DNA from: an uncultured Collinsella sp.
GTDB lineage: Bacteria > Actinomycetota > Coriobacteriia > Coriobacteriales > Coriobacteriaceae
NCBI GenBank assembly: GCA_902493915.1
Contig: CABUQY010000102.1
Span: forward strand, 1-5,168
DNA: 5,168 nucleotides
Direction of reading: 5' to 3'
Positions 1 through 5,168 of this stretch are shown here, piece by piece (within the stretch, counting starts at the first letter, position 1; every line of letters begins with the position of its first letter). A program made the translations under genes and the position numbers. The notes under the pieces were generated by a model. The model was not told the DNA's origin, did no database searches, and saw only the letters and a list, made by a program, of their open reading frames with translations.

Positions 1-3000
1 CCCGCCGTTGGAATTAAAGGCAACCGTCCAAGACTCAACGGCCCCCAGCTTGAACAGCGTGCCCGAGTCATTGATGTAGTACAGGTTGCCAGATGCATCG
101 GCAATGACCGGAGAGTCGCAGTGCTGGTAATGGCCAGCCGCATCATAAATCTGCGTCGCCTCTGCATCGCCGAGTGTATAGCGATACACGCCACCACCAG
201 CAGAGTAGTTGACGTAATCCTTGCTATCCGCGCTGTTAACGGTGAAGTACACATAGGTCTTGCCGCCCTGAACACTCACCAGCGGAGTAGCAGCAATACC
301 GTTAAATCCGGCCGGAAGTTCTTTACCGTCAGCAGCGGTGACCATCGTGGTCTTACCGGTCTTCAGATTATAGAGAGCCAGAGCAGAGCCAGTAGCCGTC
401 TGTCCGCCGACAATCAAGTTTTCGCCAGCCACCGCCGGTGCGCTCATGTTATTAGTAAGACCCAGATCGACCGTCTTCTGCTCGCTCAGCACGCCCTTCG
501 CCGAAAGCGAAATCACATGGAGCTTTCCATCGTGCGTCATCTGATAGAAGGTCGAACCATTGGACGGATCGGCGACACAGTCGGCGTTCGCGAGAGCGCC
601 GAGCTTCATGGTCGAAACGACATCGCCCGTCGTCTTATCAATGCACTTAAGCGTACCCGCGCTCGTAGGAACGATGGCATACTTATCCGTCAAAGCCGCA
701 CCAGTCCAGTAATAGCCCTCGGCAGGGTCGATGTTCTGCCAAGAAACTTCGCCCGTGGCAATCTTAATGCGCATAAAGGAGCCGTTGCCGTAGGTCGCGT
801 TGTAATTCTCGTCATACGAAATATCGACCGTACCAACATAGACGTACTCGCCGTCCGAAACGACGGTGCAGGAGCTCTGCGTCAAGTCCGTCAAACCGGG
901 CGTCAGCCACTTGCAGATCAGCTTGTCTGCAGTAATCGCCTGGACCGCACCGCCGTTGAGCGGAACGATGATAAGGCCATTGGTGTAGATCGGACGAGAG
1001 GTATAACTCACCTTGGAGGCAAGCGGCGCAGAGGCAACCTTTTTGCCCGTGGACGAATCGATCTTAATGAGCTCGTTCTCGGTCGCGATGTACACAAAGC
1101 CGTTAGCGATGACAGGCTCGCTGCAGTTGGCATACTGCTGGCCAGACTCGGCCTTCCAATCGAAGGCCCACTTAAGACCGGCGGCCTGCGCAGGCGTCTT
1201 GGCATCCGTTACGGTCGAACCGTTGCCACTGTTGCCGTAGCCGGCCCACTCGGCATCCCAATTAGGAGTCGTCGCACTCGGGTCCACGACAATCTTGTCG
1301 GGATCGGGCATGGGCGATTTTTCGGTGGTGTAGGCAAATGTAACCTTGTCGCCGCTCTTGAGCGTGACCTGGTTGGCACAGAGAGATGAGGACTCTCCGT
1401 TGATATACAGATGCCAGTATTTACCGGTCGCACCATCATAGCCGTAAGACTTGTCTTCGAACGGCGAAGTAATGGACCAGTATGCACCACTCTGGGAGGC
1501 CTTGTAATCAATGCCCTTCGCCTTCAGAACCGTCTCAATAAGGTCCTGAGCCGTAGAGCCTTCGGGCAGGGAAACATTGCTTGCCGAGCCCCAGCGAGTA
1601 TTGTTGCCGTTGACATCGGGGCCGATGATATCGGCGGATCCAAGCACCTGACCAGGGAGGGCATCGCTGTCGCCAGCATACATAAAGGTGACGGCGTCAC
1701 CCTCATGGAGCTCGTAGGCACCAGCGCCAACGTCGGCGAACTTGTACTTTGCGTCGGACTTGCCCTTTACGTAGAAGCGCCAATAGCTATTGGTCGCAGC
1801 ATCAGAGCCACAATAGGTCTTACCGTCAAGCGGCGAGGTAATGCCCCTAAGGTACCAACCCCAAGACTCTTCTGTAGCTTTGAGTTTAAGACCAGTCTGC
1901 TCCAACAGGTCCTTAGCAGTAGAGCCCGCCTTGAGACTCGTCTGGCCCGTCGAAGCCCAAACCTGCTGCTTGCCGTCCTTGTCCTTGCCAAGCACCTGAA
2001 CGGAAGCATGGACAGAATCGGACGGCAACTGGTCGCCCCAGCCACCGTAGAACCACGTGACGGTATCGCCGGCATGGATGGTGACATTGTCCGCCGTATA
2101 GTCACTCGACTTGCCGTTGATAAACAGCTGCCAATAGGTCGAATAATCTTGGGGCGTACCCAGCTCAACACCGTTGTACTTAAGGCTCAGAATGAAGGAG
2201 CCCGCAGCAACGGCGTCAATATCATTCGCCTCAAGCGCGACCTTCGTAAGATCAAGCGCGCTCGAACCGGACGTCACCACATACTGCGCGTTGTCGACCC
2301 AGGTCTGAGTCTTGCCCTGGGCATCGCGACCAATGACGGTCACATTCGCAGCAAGCTGGTCCTTAACGACAGGGGACGCGCTACCAGCCGTATAGGCAAA
2401 CTCAATCTTCTGCCCCTGGGTGAGTTTGACGCTGCTCGCGCCAACCGAGGAAGACGCGCCGTCGACGAACAGCTGCCAGTAGGCATGAGTCGTCGGATCG
2501 TAGGCAAGCGTGCGGCCATCGCTCGGGGAGGTGATGCTTTCGAGGTAGAAACCGTATGCCGTGTTCGGATCGTACTTCGCCTTGAAGCCCGTCTTCTCCT
2601 GCAGCTTAATGAAGGCATCCGCAGCCGTCGCGCCCTCGTCGAGCTTGAGCTGCGTAGGCGCCACCCAGGTCTGAGCCTTGCCGTCGGCATCGGTGCCGAT
2701 AATCGAGAACGAGACCTCGATTTGCTTCTTGACGACATCGCCAGTTTCTGTCGGGTTCTCTGTCTGGACGGCAGCCGCGGCGGCAGATCCTGCTTGGCCA
2801 GCGGATGCCGTCGAAGACTGCTCGCTCGTGGCAGGGCTCTCCCCCGTCGCCGAGCCTTCGTCGCCAGTTGCTGCCTCTGTAGTGGCGGCACTAGCTGCAG
2901 GCGCGCTCCCGGAATCCGAAACCTCGGCGCCGCTCTGCTCAGCGGTACCGCCCGCAAGCGCTGCGTCCTCGCCTGGCGTCGCAGCCTGAGCCACAGCGTC

Positions 3001-3162
3001 GGTAATGCCCTCGGCACCCTCGGCCCACAGCTGAGCCGGCGTGGTGCCAAAGGCCATCGCGAAGGCCAGGAATGCCACCAGGCAGCGCTTTGCCACGCCG
3101 CGCGCGATTACGCCACGGCGACGAAGCGAGGCACGCTGGCACTCGTCCTCAAACATATCCAT
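1..3162 (-). CDS. Secreted multidomain protein: signal peptide, 4 x DUF4430, PQQ-like beta-propeller (3' end outside window)
   Basis: Uninterrupted frame of 1054 codons from ATG 3162, with no stop before the window edge. Residues 1-47 form a signal peptide: an Arg/Lys-rich n-region (RRRGVIARGVAKR), a hydrophobic core (LVAFLAFAMAFG) and a likely cut after LWA. Residues 48-146 are a low-complexity Ala/Ser/Thr/Glu/Gly linker. Residues 147-613 hold four tandem domains of DUF4430 type (related to the transcobalamin C-terminal domain). Their signatures are IIGTDADGKAQTWV-like starts, ITSPxDGKTY-like centres, YWxLFxxG, and an endpoint like GDxVTFxY. Residues 665-1041 look like a PQQ-like beta-propeller, with blade motifs such as ELIKIDSSTGKKV, TLKCIDKTTGDVV and LALYNLKTGKT. 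The last visible residues (TVAFNSNGG) resemble the start of an InlB-B/Flg_new repeat, so more domains and a wall or membrane anchor probably follow. A cobalamin riboswitch lies upstream. Inferred role: exported corrinoid-binding or other ligand-binding surface protein, with expression lowered by B12. The ligand is not proven by sequence; adhesion or carbohydrate-related binding is the alternative. The domain calls are fairly secure; the function is moderate at best. Confidence 0.9.
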   Translation of the reverse strand, partial: MDMFEDECQRASLRRRGVIARGVAKRCLVAFLAFAMAFGTTPAQLWAEGAEGITDAVAQAATPGEDAALAGGTAEQSGAEVSDSGSAPAASAATTEAATGDEGSATGESPATSEQSSTASAGQAGSAAAAAVQTENPTETGDVVKKQIEVSFSIIGTDADGKAQTWVAPTQLKLDEGATAADAFIKLQEKTGFKAKYDPNTAYGFYLESITSPSDGRTLAYDPTTHAYWQLFVDGASSSVGASSVKLTQGQKIEFAYTAGSASPVVKDQLAANVTVIGRDAQGKTQTWVDNAQYVVTSGSSALDLTKVALEANDIDAVAAGSFILSLKYNGVELGTPQDYSTYWQLFINGKSSDYTADNVTIHAGDTVTWFYGGWGDQLPSDSVHASVQVLGKDKDGKQQVWASTGQTSLKAGSTAKDLLEQTGLKLKATEESWGWYLRGITSPLDGKTYCGSDAATNSYWRFYVKGKSDAKYKFADVGAGAYELHEGDAVTFMYAGDSDALPGQVLGSADIIGPDVNGNNTRWGSASNVSLPEGSTAQDLIETVLKAKGIDYKASQSGAYWSITSPFEDKSYGYDGATGKYWHLYINGESSSLCANQVTLKSGDKVTFAYTTEKSPMPDPDKIVVDPSATTPNWDAEWAGYGNSGNGSTVTDAKTPAQAAGLKWAFDWKAESGQQYANCSEPVIANGFVYIATENELIKIDSSTGKKVASAPLASKVSYTSRPIYTNGLIIVPLNGGAVQAITADKLICKWLTPGLTDLTQSSCTVVSDGEYVYVGTVDISYDENYNATYGNGSFMRIKIATGEVSWQNIDPAEGYYWTGAALTDKYAIVPTSAGTLKCIDKTTGDVVSTMKLGALANADCVADPSNGSTFYQMTHDGKLHVISLSAKGVLSEQKTVDLGLTNNMSAPAVAGENLIVGGQTATGSALALYNLKTGKTTMVTAADGKELPAGFNGIAATPLVSVQGGKTYVYFTVNSADSKDYVNYSAGGGVYRYTLGDAEATQIYDAAGHYQHCDSPVIADASGNLYYINDSGTLFKLGAVESWTVAFNSNGG
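40..1170 (-). other. PQQ-like beta-propeller region of the secreted protein
   Basis: Residues about 665-1041 of the large protein. Repeated blade signatures of the form hydrophobic strand, then D/NxxTGxxxW/V, are visible: FVYIATENELIKIDSSTG, FMRIKIATGEVSWQ, TLKCIDKTTGDVV, KLHVISLSAKG, LALYNLKTGKTT and GGVYRYTLGDAEATQIY, with inner strands such as PVIANGFVYIA and SPVIADASGNLYYI. At least six or seven blades can be counted, as expected for a PQQ-like or YncE-like propeller. This type of propeller in secreted Gram-positive proteins is usually a binding or scaffold domain. No dehydrogenase catalytic signature (for example a PQQ-stacking Trp with a vicinal Cys pair) was recognised, so it should not be read as a quinoprotein enzyme. 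Confidence 0.75.
1324..2724 (-). repeat. Four tandem divergent DUF4430 (transcobalamin C-terminal-like) domain repeats
   Basis: Coding repeats within the large secreted protein. Approximate spans are repeat 1 at 2724-2383 (residues 147-260), repeat 2 at 2352-2035 (271-376), repeat 3 at 2013-1669 (384-498) and repeat 4 at 1650-1324 (505-613). Shared landmarks in order: an IxGxDxxGKxQxW start (IIGTDADGKAQTW, VIGRDAQGKTQTW, VLGKDKDGKQQVW, IIGPDVNGNNTRW); an acidic or small-residue turn before a helix (GATAADAF, GSTAKDLL, GSTAQDLI); ITSPxDGKTY in repeats 1, 3 and 4 (ITSPSDGRT, ITSPLDGKTY, ITSPFEDKSY); YW then LF/FY/LY and a Gly turn (YWQLFVDG, YWQLFING, YWRFYVKG, YWHLYING); and a final strand such as GDTVTWFY or GDKVTFAY. 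The copies share motifs rather than long identities, so they are old duplications or separately recruited domains. In animal B12 carriers the related domain packs over the corrin ring; binding here is inferred. Confidence 0.85.
3022..3162 (-). other. Signal peptide of the secreted DUF4430 protein
   Basis: Residues 1-47. The n-region is long and basic (RRRGVIARGVAKR at 14-26). The hydrophobic core is LVAFLAFAMAFG at 28-39. A polar c-region ends TPAQLWA, with probable signal peptidase I cleavage between Ala47 and Glu48. No lipobox Cys follows the core, so a lipoprotein is unlikely. Two adjacent in-frame ATGs (3162 and 3156) both leave the signal peptide intact. Confidence 0.8.
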
Positions 3163-3172
3163 TTGTCTCCTA
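3163..3172 (-). promoter_or_regulatory. Ribosome binding site of the DUF4430 protein
   Basis: On the minus strand the leader ends TAGGAGACAA just before ATG 3162. AGGAG (3171-3167) is 4 nt from this ATG and 10 nt from the second in-frame ATG at 3156, so either could be used. The first was chosen. Its tight spacing is acceptable, and earlier in-frame starts (ATG 3222 and 3243, GTG 3276) would place 20 or more extra residues before an already long n-region. Confidence 0.65.
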
Positions 3173-3304
3173 CTGTCTGTACTTGGAGCGTTGCCTTGAA
3201 GCTGCCCCACGTCATCGCGCATGTTGCGCTCGAGTTCCCCCATCGGGGTCCCCCTTCCCTCCAGAGCCCTATGCACACCGGCGGCATACGCCGCAGCCGC
3301 ATGC
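3163..3304 (-). promoter_or_regulatory. Leader / probable expression platform between riboswitch and start codon
   Basis: This 142-nt stretch has no gene of its own. It contains a GCGGC-GTAT-GCCGC hairpin (3294-3281), a very G-rich run (3269-3236) in which CCCC (3248-3245) can pair with the G-run on either side, and the AGGAG site at its end. No hairpin followed by a U-tract is present, so control is more likely at translation initiation or through Rho than by an intrinsic terminator. The hairpin loop GTAT is complementary (three Watson-Crick pairs and one wobble) to GTAC at 3403-3400 in the aptamer, which could be the kissing-loop contact typical of this family. That pairing is short and only inferred. 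Confidence 0.5.
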
Positions 3305-3462
3305 AAGATGGGAGGCGATCCGACTTAACCTTAACGACTCGGGCGCGCCGTCCGATCTGCGACGCGAACATCCCGAGCCAAGAGGAATTACGGTTACTGG
3401 TACAGCCGGGGACTTGCACCCCGATTCTCCCAAACGCGCAGGAAAACCGCGCATTCGTGCGT
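3305..3462 (-). ncRNA. Cobalamin (B12) riboswitch aptamer
   Basis: Read on the minus strand, the conserved cobalamin core is present in the right order. GGTTTTCC (3448-3441) is followed by a G-rich segment GGGAGAAT (3431-3424), then the signature GGTGCAAGTCC (3420-3410) inside a CGGGG/CCCCG stem. GGCTGTACCAGTAACCGTAA (3407-3388) corresponds to the family's GCnGnCCCGCnACUGUAA segment. A peripheral arm is closed by CTCGGG (3377-3372) with CCCGAG (3343-3338). The B12 box is AGTCGGATCGCCTCCC (3325-3310), a recognisable though imperfect match to AGYCAGGAgACCkGCC. The aptamer lies about 140 nt upstream of the DUF4430 gene on the same strand. Members of this family bind adenosyl-, methyl- or aquocobalamin and normally switch the downstream gene off. 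The 5' and 3' limits are approximate because the P1 closing helix could not be assigned with confidence; the subclass and ligand form are not decided. Confidence 0.88.
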
Positions 3463-3473
3463 CTCCGCACCAC

Positions 3474-3501
3474 CATCTAGGCCATCGATTAAAACCGTCA
3501 A
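3474..3501 (-). promoter_or_regulatory. Candidate promoter for the riboswitch/DUF4430 transcript
   Basis: Between the upstream gene's terminator and the aptamer, the minus strand has TTGACG (3501-3496), five of six matches to the -35 consensus, then 16 nt, then TAGATG (3479-3474), a poor -10 with three of six matches. Transcription would start near 3468-3464, just upstream of the aptamer, which fits. An alternative is an extended -10 TGATAGCAT at 3511-3503, but it has no good -35 and abuts the terminator T-tract. Confidence 0.35.
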
Positions 3502-3514
3502 TATGCTATCACGC

Positions 3515-3542
3515 AAAAGGGCCTCGCACGCAGGCGAAGCCC
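3515..3542 (-). terminator. Intrinsic terminator of the UbiB-like kinase gene
   Basis: On the minus strand GGGCTTCGC (3542-3534) pairs with GCGAGGCCC (3527-3519) across a 6-nt loop, giving a 9-bp stem with one G-U pair, directly followed by TTTT (3518-3515). It begins about 50 nt after the TAG stop at 3594. The T-tract is short, but the stem is strong. It separates the kinase gene from the riboswitch-controlled unit. There is no T-tract on the other side, so it is not bidirectional. Confidence 0.7.
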
Positions 3543-3593
3543 AAGGTAAAAGCTATTGTTTGCGATAGGAGAATGTGGTGACGGTCACAGCCT

Positions 3594-5168
3594 CTAGTGC
3601 TTGCCGCCGTGGCTGTTGAGCCAGATATTGCGACCCAGCATAAGCGCCAGCACCAGCGCGCTCACGTAGCCCATAAAGCCAATGACTGGGATACCGAACA
3701 CAACCGGCTCGATGCGCGCGTAGTACACCACCGACGAACCGATAAACAGGCCAGCGATAACGATAGCCATCGACATGCGGTCGATAATTCCGCCCAGCTG
3801 TCGCAGCGCCTTATCGCTGCTCATGATCTGCGTGTTCACCTTAAGCTGACCGCGCGTGAGCATGCGCGAAGCCAGGCCCAGATACTCGGCCGCCTCGAGC
3901 GAGCCCTTCGCCGCGCGATAGCTGCTCGCGGCAAGATCGCGCCCCATGTCGCGCACGCGCGCATAAGTGCTCTTCTCGTTTTTGATGTGCGTCTGGATGA
4001 TCTGGATCATGTTGACGTTGGGCATGTACTCGGTCAACAGGCCCTCGAGCGTCACCATGCCGCGGGCGAACATCGTCACCACGCTCGGCAGCTCAACGTC
4101 ATTCTTACGCGCGAGGTTTAACAGCGAGGTCAAAAACTCGCCGATATCCAGATCCTTCAGGTCAAGGCCCGCAAAGTCAGCCACGATAAAGTCAAGGTCG
4201 GACAAAAACGCTGAATGATCGAGCTCGGCCGAATCGCCACGCGTCACGGCGAAGCGCATGAGCGAATCCTTGAGCTTGGGCACGTCACCCTCGGCCACGG
4301 CGAAAATCATGTCCTTGACGATACCGCGATCGTGACTCGACATGCGTCCGACCATGCCCAAGTCGATAAAGTAGACGATGCCGTCCTTGAGAATGATGTT
4401 TCCCGCATGCGGGTCGGCATGGAAAAAACCGTCATCGAGCACCTGCGTAGAGTAGTCCTCGACAATCGCGGCACCGATCTTTTCCAAGTCATAGCCCTCG
4501 GCCACCAAGCGTTCGGGATCGGCGATCGAAATGCCGTCGACGTAGTCCATAACCACCACGTGCTCGGTGCACAGGTCCAGATAGGATTTAGGGCACGTCA
4601 CGCCATGAACGCTCTTATGGAACTCGTAGAAGTCGTTGAGGTTTTTGGCCTCGGCCAAAAAGTTGGTCTCCTCGCGAAACGAGGTCCACAACTCCTCGAC
4701 TACGCCGTGCAGATCAACGAATTGATCGGTGTTGACGAACTTGGAAACGATACGCACCACCGAGCGGATGATATCGATGTCCTGTGCCATAACCTGCTGC
4801 GCACCGGGGCGCTGCACCTTAACGGCCACGTCCTCGCCGGTCACCAGGCGGGCGCGGTGCACCTGCGCGAGCGATGCGCTACCAAGCGGATTGGGGTCGA
4901 TCGCATCGAACATCTCCCCCAGGCGCAGGCCGTATTCCTCTTCCAAGCAGCGGAGCACTACCTCGTAGGGCACCGGCTCCACGTCGGAACGCAGACGGCG
5001 CAGCTCATCGCAAAAGCGCTGCGGCAGAATCTCGGACCGGTTGGCCAGAATCTGCCCCATCTTGACGAACATGGGGCCGAGCTCCTCGAGCAGGCGGCGC
5101 AAGCGAACCGGCGTGAGGTTATCCCACACACGGTACTTTTTGACCAAGCGAACAATCTGCCCGATGCG
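3594..5168 (-). CDS. AarF/ABC1/UbiB-family atypical protein kinase-like membrane protein (5' end outside window)
   Basis: The frame is open to the window edge (524 residues visible, TAG at 3596-3594). A TTG at 5147 could act as a start, but reading continues upstream as RIGQIVRLVKKYRVW, typical of the family's N-terminal helix, so the true start lies outside. Counting from the first visible codon: KxGQ motif KMGQ at 36-39; Ala-rich nucleotide loop GSASLAQVH at 96-104; VAVK with the ATP-site Lys117; ETNFLAEAKN at 167-176, equivalent to the ExD helix but with Asn in place of Asp; catalytic HADPHAGN at 250-257; and metal-binding IDLGMVGR at 268-275 (DLG for DFG). Two hydrophobic helices near 465-484 and 487-512 are probable C-terminal membrane anchors. 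Family members (UbiB, COQ8/ADCK) bind nucleotide and support quinone or isoprenoid-lipid metabolism; the exact reaction is unsettled. In a fermentative actinobacterium ubiquinone is unlikely, so the symbol ubiB is withheld. A terminator downstream ends its transcription unit. Confidence 0.92.
   Translation of the reverse strand, partial: RIGQIVRLVKKYRVWDNLTPVRLRRLLEELGPMFVKMGQILANRSEILPQRFCDELRRLRSDVEPVPYEVVLRCLEEEYGLRLGEMFDAIDPNPLGSASLAQVHRARLVTGEDVAVKVQRPGAQQVMAQDIDIIRSVVRIVSKFVNTDQFVDLHGVVEELWTSFREETNFLAEAKNLNDFYEFHKSVHGVTCPKSYLDLCTEHVVVMDYVDGISIADPERLVAEGYDLEKIGAAIVEDYSTQVLDDGFFHADPHAGNIILKDGIVYFIDLGMVGRMSSHDRGIVKDMIFAVAEGDVPKLKDSLMRFAVTRGDSAELDHSAFLSDLDFIVADFAGLDLKDLDIGEFLTSLLNLARKNDVELPSVVTMFARGMVTLEGLLTEYMPNVNMIQIIQTHIKNEKSTYARVRDMGRDLAASSYRAAKGSLEAAEYLGLASRMLTRGQLKVNTQIMSSDKALRQLGGIIDRMSMAIVIAGLFIGSSVVYYARIEPVVFGIPVIGFMGYVSALVLALMLGRNIWLNSHGGKH

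Noticed and set aside
121..1389. Long plus-strand open frame (422 codons)
   Set aside because: It lies antisense to the propeller and fourth DUF4430 region. Its translation is Arg/Leu-rich, lacks domain character and is what a GC-rich coding strand leaves open opposite itself.
3237..3294. Possible intrinsic terminator in the riboswitch leader
   Set aside because: Hairpins are present (GCGGC/GCCGC and CCCC/GGGG) but neither is followed by a T-run on the minus strand.
3108..3476. Minus-strand open frame of 122 codons covering the riboswitch and leader
   Set aside because: It overlaps the conserved aptamer and enters the signal-peptide region out of frame. Its codons show no protein-like pattern and it is explained by the RNA element.
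1411..3480. Very long plus-strand open frame (689 codons)
   Set aside because: It is antisense to the DUF4430 repeats, signal peptide, leader and riboswitch. The product is Arg/Ala/Gly-rich with no recognisable motifs, whereas the minus frame shows repeated conserved domains and a signal peptide.
3361..3480. tRNA-like appearance of the plus-strand segment ending GGGGACTTGCACCCCGATTCTCCC
   Set aside because: No cloverleaf, anticodon arm or acceptor stem can be formed around it. The reverse strand gives the cobalamin riboswitch core in correct order, which explains the similarity.
3578..3588. 11-nt perfect inverted repeat GTGACGGTCAC just after the UbiB-like stop codon
   Set aside because: A one-base centre gives no usable hairpin, it sits between a stop codon and a terminator where an operator would have little to regulate, and a 5-bp palindrome arises easily by chance.
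3597..4121. Plus-strand open frame opposite the UbiB-like gene
   Set aside because: His/Arg/Ala-rich shadow frame antisense to a clearly recognisable kinase-like gene.
5145..5147. TTG as the start of the UbiB-like protein
   Set aside because: The frame stays open to the window edge, and the upstream residues look like the family's normal N-terminal helix, so the gene is treated as cut by the edge.

Overview
The window is GC-rich by eye and carries two protein-coding genes, both on the minus strand. Each is cut by a window edge. They are separated by a 431-nt intergenic region that holds a terminator, a possible promoter and a cobalamin (B12) riboswitch. The style of the large surface protein (long Arg-rich n-region before the signal core, DUF4430 domains, PQQ-like propeller, an InlB-type repeat starting at the edge), together with an AarF/UbiB-type kinase with two C-terminal membrane helices, suggests a Gram-positive gut actinobacterium of the Coriobacteriia, possibly Collinsella or a relative. 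This is inference from protein style and base composition, not a database match.

Layout, in the direction of minus-strand transcription. (1) 5168-3594: an AarF/ABC1/UbiB atypical kinase, missing only its extreme N-terminus, with C-terminal transmembrane helices. (2) 3542-3515: a GC-rich hairpin followed by four Ts, a probable intrinsic terminator for that gene. (3) About 3501-3474: a weak promoter candidate. (4) About 3462-3305: a cobalamin riboswitch aptamer, recognised from its conserved core and B12 box. (5) 3304-3163: a G-rich leader containing hairpins but no U-tract terminator, ending in AGGAG. (6) 3162-1: a very large secreted protein (1054 codons visible, C-terminus outside the window) with a signal peptide, an Ala/Ser/Thr/Glu-rich linker, four tandem DUF4430 (transcobalamin C-terminal-like) domains, a PQQ-like beta-propeller, and the first residues of what looks like an InlB-B/Flg_new repeat.

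The main point is the pairing of (4) and (6). A riboswitch family that senses B12 lies directly upstream of an exported protein carrying four copies of a domain related to the cobalamin-covering domain of animal transcobalamin and intrinsic factor. The simplest reading is a B12-repressed cell-surface corrinoid-capture protein. The UbiB-like gene is separated by a terminator and is probably unrelated in function.
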